Below are positions 52,156 through 59,204 of a DNA stretch of 64,000 nt, piece after piece (within the stretch, counting starts at the first letter, position 1; each line of letters begins with the position of its first letter). Source of the DNA: UBA1731 sp964440985 (GTDB lineage Bacteria > Verrucomicrobiota > Kiritimatiellia > RFP12 > UBA1067); NCBI GenBank assembly GCA_964440985.1, contig CAYTWE010000001.1, forward strand, positions 23,968 through 87,967, written 5' to 3'. Position numbers and translations under genes: made by a program. The notes under the pieces are model-generated. The model did not search any database and was not told the DNA's origin. It saw only the letters and a list, made by a program, of their open reading frames with translations.

Positions 52156-53550
52156 ATGACGATAATGCAGATGACCGCAATTGCGGCGGTGATGGCGGCG
52201 ACGGTCGCATCGGGTCGGCCAGTGCCGCGTCCGGCACTCGTGGAACGCATGGAGAAAGGGCCGAACATCATCGGCATCGTGCATTGGGGACTTAACACCT
52301 ACTCCGACCGCGAATGGGGATACGGGGATGAAGATCCGAAGACACTTGCGCCCTCCGCATTTGACGCAGATCAGATAGTCTCCGCGTGCAAGGATGGAGG
52401 AATCGGCGGGCTTGTCATCGTCGCAAAGCACCATGACGGCTTCTGCCTGTGGCCGACGAAGACGACCGGACACAACATCTCGAAGTCTTCTTTCCGCAAC
52501 GGCAAGGGAGACTACGTGAAGGAGATGGAGCAGGCCTGCCGCAGGGCCGGGATCCGCTTCGGCGTGTACGTCTCACCATGGGACCGCAATGCACCGGACT
52601 ACGCCTCTCAGTCCTATGTTGAGAAGTATCATGCACAGATCAAGGAACTTCTGAGCGGGGACTATGGCGAGGTGTTCGAAATGTGGTTCGATGGCGCAAA
52701 CGGCGGAAACGGCTGGTACGGAGGCGCAAAGGAAGTCCGCAGGATCCCGAACGGCTACTACCGGTTTGACGAGGTGTTCGCATTCGTCCGCGCACTGCAG
52801 CCCAAGGTGTGCATCTTCGCAGGCGAGTATGACGCATCCGATTTCCGCTGGCCGGGCAACGAACGCGGAATGCTCGACCCTGAATCACGTGCGACGATCG
52901 AAACCGTGGGCGGATACGCAAACGGAAAGTACGGCAACCCGAACTACAAGGGGCAGATCAACACCGGCTCTCCTGACGGCACGTTCTTCCGCGTGTGCGA
53001 GGCGGACTTCCCGATGCGCCCCGGCTGGTTCTACCATGCCAAGGACAAAGGCCGCACCAAGAACGCCGCCTTCCTGATGCAACGCTACCTGACCACCGTC
53101 GGCAACGGCGGCACGATGAACTTGGGCATTGCCCCCAACCGCGAAGGACGACTTGACGACGAGGACGTGAACGCCCTGCGCGGATTCAGCGCACTCCGCA
53201 AGGCGTACTTCTCCCGTCCGGTCAAGGATGGCAAGGCGAATCTCGCCGTTCTGCGCGAGGACATCTCGAAGGGCGAACAGATAAGCTCATGGAAGATCGT
53301 CGCGGGGGATTCGGTTCTCGCATCGGGGAAGGTCGTAGGCTGTGAACGCATCCGCGCACTTGCCGCCGCGACCGACGTGGCCCGAATCTCCCTCAAGACC
53401 GAGGGTGGCGACGTAAAGTCGGCTGAATACTACAACGTAGATCCGGAACTCGTCGAGCTTGTCGCGAACGCGACGGCAGAGGGCGGAGAGACGGATACGG
53501 CCAAGTGGATGACCGGCGCCGCAAAGGAGCCTGCCAGTTCACGGAAGTGA
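52156..53550 (+). CDS. GH29 alpha-L-fucosidase-like hydrolase
   Basis: This 464-aa protein has the family order IIGIVHWGLNTYSDREWGYG, GGLVIVAKHHDGFCLWPTK, FGVYVSPWDRNAPDY and EVFEMWFDGANGG. The Asp in WFDGA is the usual nucleophile. FFRVCEADFPMRPGWFYH and TTVGNGGTMNLGIAPNREG follow. A weak N-terminal signal (MTAIAAVMAATVASG) suggests export. It releases fucose from glycans. ATG at 52156 with AAAGGA upstream. It lies 3' of the ketosynthase but is functionally unrelated. Confidence 0.88.
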   Translation: MTIMQMTAIAAVMAATVASGRPVPRPALVERMEKGPNIIGIVHWGLNTYSDREWGYGDEDPKTLAPSAFDADQIVSACKDGGIGGLVIVAKHHDGFCLWPTKTTGHNISKSSFRNGKGDYVKEMEQACRRAGIRFGVYVSPWDRNAPDYASQSYVEKYHAQIKELLSGDYGEVFEMWFDGANGGNGWYGGAKEVRRIPNGYYRFDEVFAFVRALQPKVCIFAGEYDASDFRWPGNERGMLDPESRATIETVGGYANGKYGNPNYKGQINTGSPDGTFFRVCEADFPMRPGWFYHAKDKGRTKNAAFLMQRYLTTVGNGGTMNLGIAPNREGRLDDEDVNALRGFSALRKAYFSRPVKDGKANLAVLREDISKGEQISSWKIVAGDSVLASGKVVGCERIRALAAATDVARISLKTEGGDVKSAEYYNVDPELVELVANATAEGGETDTAKWMTGAAKEPASSRK

Positions 53551-53563
53551 CCGGCTGAGCGAT

Positions 53564-53600
53564 GCGGGGATCGCGCATATTCCTGATTCGCGATCCCCGC
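53564..53600 (+). terminator. long hairpin after the GH29 gene
   Basis: GCGGGGATCGCG (53564-53575) pairs with CGCGATCCCCGC (53589-53600), a perfect 12-bp stem with a 13-nt loop. It follows the GH29 stop. No T-run is present. Confidence 0.5.
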
Positions 53601-53735
53601 GCAACCGTCACCTTCCCGCATCGGTACGAACACGGCGTACCGCAGCCTTCCATCGAACAGCCGAACAGCAAGGCGGCAACACAGAGGGCAATCAATGCCG
53701 CTGATGCCATGCACCTTTGCGATGAGTGTTCTCAT
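53601..53735 (-). pseudogene. remnant of a small lipoprotein gene, frameshifted
   Basis: On the minus strand, ATG at 53735 reads MRTLIAK, a typical charged start. The hydrophobic stretch that should follow (ASAALIALCVAALLFGC, a lipobox) is in another frame, beginning at 53710, 25 nt later. The remainder (SMEGCGTPCSYRCGK) then runs into the hairpin that ends the GH29 gene. This looks like a lipoprotein gene damaged by a frameshift and truncation. The parent family is not certain; YceK-like small lipoproteins are similar in layout. Confidence 0.4.
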
Positions 53736-53795
53736 GCCGCGAATTATCTGAAATCCAGATTGCGGCAACATTGTCCCCACATTGCCATTTGGCAA
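53736..53795 (-). repeat. 60-nt upstream element, copy A
   Basis: It starts with TTGCCAAATGGCAATGT (inverted repeat TTGCC-AAAT-GGCAA) and ends TTCGCGGC immediately before an ATG. GATAAT, a -10-like hexamer, ends 7 nt before that ATG. Copy B at 54964-55023 has the same length and ends. Confidence 0.6.
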
Positions 53796-53851
53796 GCAGG
53801 ACAACATCACGAAAAACGCATCTGGCAAGCGGCAGCTTGCGCGACACGGCG

Positions 53852-54502
53852 TCACTCTTCCGGCTTGAGGTAGCGCAGAAGTTCGTCAAAGCGGCGAAGC
53901 TTGACGGTGCAGCGGCTTTCGTTCAGCCGCCCGAAACCGAACGAGCAGAACGCAGTCTTGATTCCGGCGGCACACCCGCTCTCCATGTCCGTCCAGTTGT
54001 CGCCCACCATCCAGTCGTGAGCCGACAGTCGATGCCCGCGCATACGCGCTGCGCACTCGCGGAGCGGAAGCCCCGACGGTTTCATCTCGGCGCAATCACC
54101 GCCGGCAACGACGGCATCGCCGAAATACTGCAGGATCCCGTAATGAGACAGCAGGTCTCTTGCGGCGAAATTTGGCTTGTTGGTGTTTACGCCCATGAGC
54201 CAGCCGCGATCCGCAAGTTCCGCAAGCGTCCGGCGGACGCCCGGATAAAGCACCGTCTCGTCTGTCATGTGGGCGCGGTAGTTCGCGCTGAACATTGGCC
54301 AAAGTTCATCAAACCTTCCGGCGATTTCGGGGATTGCGTTTTCAAGAAGATGCCTTGCACCGCACCCTACGAAACCGATGACGGACTCCTGCGGCAGTGT
54401 ACACAGTCCAAGATCCCTGCGTGTGTAGTTCACGGCATTCGCAAGATCAGCCCGCGAATCGAAAAGCGTACCGTCCATGTCGAAAAATACGGCGTTCATC
54501 AT
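53852..54502 (-). CDS. HAD-family phosphatase, phosphoglycolate phosphatase-like
   Basis: This 216-aa protein has the HAD motif I FFDMDGTLFDSRADL and a small helical cap. Motif II is MGVNTNKPNFAARDLL (Thr/Asn before NKP as in Gph), motif III lies near EMKPSGLPL and motif IV is WMVGDNWTDMESGCAAG. It is closest to Gph phosphatases. Some HADs of this type act on other sugar phosphates. ATG at 54502 (or 54499) is used. No Shine-Dalgarno is seen, but a good promoter lies at 54628-54657. Confidence 0.88.
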   Translation of the reverse strand: MMNAVFFDMDGTLFDSRADLANAVNYTRRDLGLCTLPQESVIGFVGCGARHLLENAIPEIAGRFDELWPMFSANYRAHMTDETVLYPGVRRTLAELADRGWLMGVNTNKPNFAARDLLSHYGILQYFGDAVVAGGDCAEMKPSGLPLRECAARMRGHRLSAHDWMVGDNWTDMESGCAAGIKTAFCSFGFGRLNESRCTVKLRRFDELLRYLKPEE

Positions 54503-54627
54503 GTTGCTGCGAGGCAAACCAGCCGCCTGAATCGGCGACCCATCTGCCTTTTGCTCCTTGTTTCTGTCTGCTGCTCCACAAACCAGCCACGTTCGCCGCT
54601 GCGCACGGTGCGGTCAGTGAACGCGGA

Positions 54628-54657
54628 TTATAGCAGAAACGCCAAACCGTCCGCAAA
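54628..54657 (-). promoter_or_regulatory. promoter of the HAD phosphatase gene
   Basis: Minus strand: -35 TTGCGG (54652-54657), 18-nt spacer, extended -10 TGCTATAAT (hexamer 54628-54633). It predicts a leader of about 120 nt. Confidence 0.65.
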
Positions 54658-54693
54658 CCGCCTCCGGCATACGGCATCTGTCGGCGACATACG

Positions 54694-54963
54694 TCACGAT
54701 TCCGACGCCGGAATCGCAGACCATGCGGCGCGGCGGGACGTCATGGCTATGCGCACTGCCTCTGCCTTGCCGACGTTCACCGGAAGATAAAGTGCACGGA
54801 TGGACGGCGATTCCCGTTCGAGAAATGCCAGCATCTCAGCCGTTGAATCCGCGAATCCGTCATCGACGAACTGGAGCCTCAAGCCCAACGTGCACCGTTT
54901 GATGAATTTGACATTGGACCTCTTCATGCAAGGAACAGCAAGAAGCGGCCACGGAAGAGCCAT
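54694..54963 (-). pseudogene. fragment of a family-2 glycosyltransferase
   Basis: An 89-codon frame begins MALPWPLLAVPCMKR and contains LQFVDDGFADSTAEMLAFL and LYLPVNVGKAEAVRIAM. These are the nucleotide-binding FVDDGSxDST and the NxGKAxAV stretch of GT2 enzymes such as dolichyl-phosphate mannosyltransferase-like proteins. Whole enzymes have 230-330 residues. Here the conserved PxYNE region is garbled and everything after the second helix is lost. It is a remnant, with copy B of the upstream element before its ATG. Confidence 0.6.
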
Positions 54964-55023
54964 GCCGCGAAGTATGTTCGCCGTACATGACTGGGACATT
55001 GCCGCAACATTGCCATTTGGCAA
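54964..55023 (-). repeat. 60-nt upstream element, copy B
   Basis: The first 17 nt are identical to copy A and the next 10 nt match at 7 positions. The last 8 nt before the ATG (TTCGCGGC) are identical. CATACT lies at the same -10 position. Confidence 0.6.
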
Positions 55024-55047
55024 TCCTCCGGCAGGTTGAGATGCGCC

Positions 55048-55076
55048 TTGACCCGTGATTCGCCTTTCGGTATATT
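55048..55076 (+). promoter_or_regulatory. promoter of the patatin-like gene
   Basis: -35 TTGACC (55048-55053), 17-nt spacer, -10 TATATT (55071-55076), reading right. It predicts a leader of about 80 nt. Confidence 0.7.
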
Positions 55077-55160
55077 GCGCACACATCGGCATTGAAACGG
55101 CCTGCTCAGGGTGTTCCGACAGGACGCAGAAGCAGGTTAGGTTCAGCGGAGGAGCGGACA

Positions 55161-55955
55161 ATGGGAAAAAGGATAGGATTGGCTTTAGGCGGCGGCGGTG
55201 CGCGTGGGCTTGCGCATCTCGGCGTGTATGAACGCTTGACCGAACTGGGCATACCGCTGCATTGCATAGCCGGAACGTCCATAGGCGCAATCGCCGGTGC
55301 AATCATCGCCTCTGGGAACGTCGGAAAGGCGCTTGACTGGTGCAACGCACCGGACTGGAAGAAATTTCCGGGGCTGATGCTTGAAACGCATTTCACGGCG
55401 AAAGCCATAACATCCGGAAGAAGGATCGAGCGGCTTCTTGCCGAACTTATCGTGGTTCAAAGTTTTGACGGCCTGAACCTTCCATTTGGTGCTGTGGCGA
55501 CAGATCTGAACACTGGTGACGAGGTGGTGATGCGCGATGGGGATCTGCTTTCGGCGGTCCGCGCCTCCATATCCATTCCGGGTGTGTTTCTCCCGGTGGA
55601 GCGCAACGGACGTGTGCTGATCGACGGACAGATAGTGAATCCCGTACCGGTGTCGGTGTGTCGTGCGATGGGGGCTGACATCGTCATTGCAGTGGACATC
55701 AATCCTCCGAATCCGCCGTCTGGGGCCAGGCCTCTCGACAGGCTCAGCATAATAGACATCATAAGCGGTACGTTCACCATCCTGAACTGCGAACTTACGA
55801 AGCGTGTGCTTTCAGAGAATCCGCCCGACGCTCTGATACGTCCGGCCGTAGGCGGCGTGATGGCACTCGACTTCCGCCATGCCGAGCGTCTTGTCGAGAT
55901 CGGGCGGCAGTCGGTTGACGACAGGATCGCGGCTGAACTGCTTGCCCTGCTCTAA
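55161..55955 (+). CDS. patatin-like phospholipase
   Basis: This 264-aa protein has the oxyanion loop GLALGGGGARGLAHLG, nucleophile Ser in IAGTSIGAIAG (GxSxG) and the DG pair of the dyad in LIDGQIVNPVP. It has no signal peptide, as usual for RssA/YchK-like patatins, which are cytosolic or membrane-associated acyl hydrolases. ATG at 55161 has GGAGGAG upstream and starts MGKRIGLALGGGG; an extended upstream frame is not needed. Confidence 0.92.
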   Translation: MGKRIGLALGGGGARGLAHLGVYERLTELGIPLHCIAGTSIGAIAGAIIASGNVGKALDWCNAPDWKKFPGLMLETHFTAKAITSGRRIERLLAELIVVQSFDGLNLPFGAVATDLNTGDEVVMRDGDLLSAVRASISIPGVFLPVERNGRVLIDGQIVNPVPVSVCRAMGADIVIAVDINPPNPPSGARPLDRLSIIDIISGTFTILNCELTKRVLSENPPDALIRPAVGGVMALDFRHAERLVEIGRQSVDDRIAAELLALL

Positions 55956-56662
55956 TCTGCGACGGCATCCAGCACAAGATGCGCAAGCGTCATCCCGAAC
56001 GCGCACGTCACCGGCATCAGGCTGCCTTTGACGCCACCCGCCGTTTCTGACGGCAGTTCATCCGAATGTACGCACAGGTGCGCCGGAAGCGGCAGTCCGT
56101 CTTTTCTGAATCTGCCGCGAAGGGCGCGGGCAAGACCGTCTCCGGCGATTTTCCTGAACGGCGACACGCAGACCTTCGTCGGATCGGTACGCAGCGCCGC
56201 ACCCATAGACGAGAACACTGTCGGCTTGCCGCCGTCTGCACATGAAGAAAGGCAGTGCCTGACAAGGGCGTACTTGCAGTCGACTGAATCAATTGCGTCC
56301 ACCACAAAATCCGCACCTGATATGATGCCGTCAAAGCGGGATGCCGTTTCCGGCGTGTAGCGCTCCGCAATCGCGTCGATTTCGGCATCCGGCGACACGT
56401 CATGAAGAATGTCCCGCAGCACTTCGACCTTCATGCGCCCCACCGTTGCGGGAGTGGCTTGACGCTGACGGTTTATGTTCGATACGGCGACAGAATCGTC
56501 ATCTATCAGCGTCATTCGCCGCACACCTGTGCGGACAAGCGCCTCCGCACACCATCCGCCTACGCCGCCTACGCCGAATATGACTACTTTCAACCCTGAT
56601 ATGCGGTTGAATGCGTCTTCACCAAGCAGCGAACGCGAACGTTCAAATATTTCATCCGTCAT
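55952..56662 (-). CDS. tcdA: tRNA threonylcarbamoyladenosine dehydratase
   Basis: This 236-aa E1-like (ThiF/MoeB) enzyme has VVIFGVGGVGGWCAEALVR (ATP/nucleotide Rossmann loop), LIDDDSVAVSNINRQ and DFVVDAIDSVDCKYALV. The C-terminal SSMGAALRTDPTKV and ETAGGVKGSLMPVTCAFGM are specific to TcdA (CsdL). It cyclises t6A37 in tRNA. ATG at 56662 is only 8 nt from a -10, so the mRNA may be leaderless. Convergent with the patatin gene, with a 4-nt overlap of stops. Confidence 0.94.
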   Translation of the reverse strand: MTDEIFERSRSLLGEDAFNRISGLKVVIFGVGGVGGWCAEALVRTGVRRMTLIDDDSVAVSNINRQRQATPATVGRMKVEVLRDILHDVSPDAEIDAIAERYTPETASRFDGIISGADFVVDAIDSVDCKYALVRHCLSSCADGGKPTVFSSMGAALRTDPTKVCVSPFRKIAGDGLARALRGRFRKDGLPLPAHLCVHSDELPSETAGGVKGSLMPVTCAFGMTLAHLVLDAVAD

Positions 56663-56670
56663 GCCGCTGT

Positions 56671-56679
56671 ATTATATCA
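56671..56679 (-). promoter_or_regulatory. extended -10 promoter of tcdA
   Basis: TGATATAAT on the minus strand; the hexamer (56671-56676) ends 8 nt before the tcdA ATG. It is divergent from the promoter at 56708-56736. Confidence 0.55.
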
Positions 56680-56707
56680 CGGACGCGGCGCTATGCCGGC
56701 AAGTCCG

Positions 56708-56736
56708 TGCGGAACTGCGGTGTGGTGTGGTATAAT
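56708..56736 (+). promoter_or_regulatory. promoter of the secreted unknown gene at 56.7 kb
   Basis: TGCGGA (56708-56713), 17-nt spacer, extended -10 TGGTATAAT (hexamer 56731-56736). Only 10 nt separate it from the TTG at 56747. Confidence 0.5.
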
Positions 56737-56746
56737 TCACGCTGTT

Positions 56747-57865
56747 TTGGCTTCAAACACGATTTTAAGGCTCGCATCTGCGATTGTTATGGCGGCATTG
56801 GCGGCGGATTCCGCCGGTGCCGACTTTTCCGTTGCGCCGAAATCGGCAACGAGCTCAGATGGTTTCATCCGTGTGGTGGCATACGACAATCCGCGTGACG
56901 AGGTTGGATTCCGTCTGCCGATACTCGCCTTTGCGGGAAAGACCGTAGACGCGATCGCAAAGGCGTTCGACCTGAAGCGCGAACGCACAACCGAACCTGG
57001 GCTGGTGATCTACGCGATGGATGGGCGCACCAACGATACCCGCGTGGTCGTCCGCCGCGAATCCGGAAAAGGCGGAGGGGATGTGGTGAAGATATACCTT
57101 CCGAGCCCCGGATATTCAGATCTTGACGATCTTCGCACCGGCATCGCACGCGCATTCATCGGCATGGATCTCCCCGACTGGGTGGTGCAAGGCGTGATCC
57201 GCAGCGAGGATGACACCACGCGCAGAGAGGACGAACGCTTTGTCCTCGGACTTTGGAGCGAAGCGAAGCTCCCCTTCTTCCCGGCTCTCTGCACGGATAT
57301 ACGCGTCGGGAAAGGCAAGGCTGCCGCCCTGCCCGGATATATCGCGGGATGGATTCGCGAGAAGAAGATTCTCGATGAACTCTCGAATGGCAAGTGGAGC
57401 GGACAGAGGCTGGCGGAACTCCTCACCGGCGAGACGGATCCGGTGCTCCAGGATCGCGCCTCCGACGAACGTTTGGCGCGTCTCGCCCGTTCCGTACTTG
57501 AACCGGGTGAATGCGGGAGGTGGGAACTGGACTTCTTCTCCTCGCGTCTCTCTCTCTATTCGCCGGTGTTCTGCATACCATTGACACAAGACGGATTCAC
57601 CTGCTCCTTCCGCGATGCAATCCGCGAAAACGGCACGAATCTTTTTCTGCGCACAGCGGCGTTTCTCAAGACGCGCGAGATTCCGATATATGCCCTTGGA
57701 CGCGGCGACGCAATGCAGAAGGTCTCTGAGGCGTATGTGAGGTTTCTTCTTTCGCTGGCCGCCGGCGAGAAGAGCGAAAGGCTTGTGGAACTGCTGAACG
57801 ATGCAGACGGAAGATTGGAGAATGCTTATGAAAAACGTAGAGAAAACGATAACCGGCAACGTTGA
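56747..57865 (+). CDS. predicted secreted protein of unknown function
   Basis: I do not recognise this 372-aa protein. The best start is TTG at 56747, giving a signal peptide ILRLASAIVMAALAADSAGA after ASNT. A longer frame from 56693 begins upstream of the promoter and is unlikely. The mature part begins with a beta-rich stretch (FIRVVAYDNPRDEVGFRLPI) and contains LPDWVVQGVIRSEDDTTR and helical segments (FLRTAAFLKTREIPIYAL). No catalytic motif is clear. It has no Shine-Dalgarno, so a leaderless mRNA is likely. It overlaps argH by 38 nt. Confidence 0.6.
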   Translation: MASNTILRLASAIVMAALAADSAGADFSVAPKSATSSDGFIRVVAYDNPRDEVGFRLPILAFAGKTVDAIAKAFDLKRERTTEPGLVIYAMDGRTNDTRVVVRRESGKGGGDVVKIYLPSPGYSDLDDLRTGIARAFIGMDLPDWVVQGVIRSEDDTTRREDERFVLGLWSEAKLPFFPALCTDIRVGKGKAAALPGYIAGWIREKKILDELSNGKWSGQRLAELLTGETDPVLQDRASDERLARLARSVLEPGECGRWELDFFSSRLSLYSPVFCIPLTQDGFTCSFRDAIRENGTNLFLRTAAFLKTREIPIYALGRGDAMQKVSEAYVRFLLSLAAGEKSERLVELLNDADGRLENAYEKRRENDNRQR

Positions 57866-59198
57866 CCCCGACATTCTTGACTACACCGTGGGCGAGGACC
57901 CGGTGCTTGACCGCGAACTCGTGAAATGGGACGCCGCCGGCACGGCGGCGCACGTCACGATGCTGTCGCGCATGAAGCTTCCGAAGGGCGTCCCGCCCGT
58001 TGTCACTCCGGCGGAGGCCGCAAAGGTGCGCCGCGAGCTTGCCGCCGTGGTCGACGAATTCGCCGCCGGGAAGTTCGAGATCCGCGAATCCGATCAGGAT
58101 GTGCACATGGCCGTTGAACGTCGACTGACGGAAACGCTCGGCGACCTTGGCAAGAAGATACACACAGGACGCAGCCGCAACGACCAGGTGGCTGTGGACG
58201 TGAGGCTTCACGTCAAGGATCAGCTGCTCTCGCTTGAGGGCGAGGTCGCACAGCTCGCCGCATCGCTGCTCGCGTTCGGCAAGAGACATTCCCTCCTCCC
58301 CCTTGTCGGCCGTACGCATCTTCAACCCGCAATGCCAAGTTCGGTCGGCGTATGGGCCAGCGGACACGCAGAGATGCTGCTCGATCAGGTCATGAACCTT
58401 GAGGCCGCCTACTCGATCAACGACCTCTGTCCGCTCGGAAGCGCCGCAGGATACGGCGTTCCGCTTCCGCTTGACCGCAAACTCACGAGCGACCTGCTCG
58501 GATTTTCGCGTCCGCTCCACAATGTGTTCGGCGCATCGATGGCGCGCGGAGAGGATGAGGCCGCACTTCTTTCCTCTCTCGCGCAGCTGATGGTCGTGCT
58601 CTCCCGCCTTGCGGAGGATCTGATCATATTCTCGATGCCGGAGTTTGCGTACTTCCGCCTTCCGCGTGAATACTGCACAGGCTCGTCCATCATGCCGCAG
58701 AAGTACAACCCGGACGTTCTTGAGCTTGTCCGCTCGAAGGCGGCGATCGTTGCGGGGCTGCAGTCCGCCGCATTGACGCAGCTCCATGCGATGCCCGGCG
58801 GATACAACCGCGACCTCCAGGACTCGAAGGGACTCTACATGAAGGGGCTTTCGATAACCCGCACCACGCTGCGCATACTTGCAAAGGTCGTTGACGGCCT
58901 TGCCGTGGATGAAGCCAAGCTCAAAGCCGGATTCATACCGGGCGTGTTCGCCACGGATGCCGCGCTGCGGCAGGTTGCCGCAGGCGTACCGTGGCGCGAA
59001 GCGTACCATGACGTGCGCGACCACCTTGAGCGGCTTGAGACGGAGGATGCCGACAGCGCAGTCCTCGCCAAGCGTCACCTCGGGGCGACCAACGGCCTCG
59101 ACTGGCACATGTACGCGCAGCGCGTATCGTCGCTCAAGAAGGATGTCGCAAAGCGTCGCCGTGCATTCGACGCAAAGATAGCCAAGCTTCTCGGATAG
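57828..59198 (+). CDS. argH: argininosuccinate lyase
   Basis: This 456-aa enzyme makes arginine and fumarate from argininosuccinate. It has DQDVHMAVERRLTE, IHTGRSRNDQVAVDVRL, VGRTHLQPAMPSSVGVW and the fumarase-superfamily signature GSSIMPQKYNPDVLELV. The N-terminal segment (KTITGNVDPDILDYTVGEDPV) is slightly unlike E. coli ArgH, but the catalytic parts are intact. ATG at 57828 with GGAG upstream. It overlaps the end of the preceding gene by 38 nt, so the two are probably coupled. Confidence 0.95.
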   Translation: MKNVEKTITGNVDPDILDYTVGEDPVLDRELVKWDAAGTAAHVTMLSRMKLPKGVPPVVTPAEAAKVRRELAAVVDEFAAGKFEIRESDQDVHMAVERRLTETLGDLGKKIHTGRSRNDQVAVDVRLHVKDQLLSLEGEVAQLAASLLAFGKRHSLLPLVGRTHLQPAMPSSVGVWASGHAEMLLDQVMNLEAAYSINDLCPLGSAAGYGVPLPLDRKLTSDLLGFSRPLHNVFGASMARGEDEAALLSSLAQLMVVLSRLAEDLIIFSMPEFAYFRLPREYCTGSSIMPQKYNPDVLELVRSKAAIVAGLQSAALTQLHAMPGGYNRDLQDSKGLYMKGLSITRTTLRILAKVVDGLAVDEAKLKAGFIPGVFATDAALRQVAAGVPWREAYHDVRDHLERLETEDADSAVLAKRHLGATNGLDWHMYAQRVSSLKKDVAKRRRAFDAKIAKLLG

Positions 59199-59204
59199 CC
59201 CTGA

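Noticed and set aside
53393..53855. Two overlapping minus-strand frames of 105 and 141 codons
   Set aside because: They run antisense into the GH29 gene and through its hairpin. Only the first part shows a signal-like stretch, which was recorded as a pseudogene remnant.
57666..59108. A 480-codon minus-strand frame opposite argH
   Set aside because: Antisense shadow of argH with no domain content.
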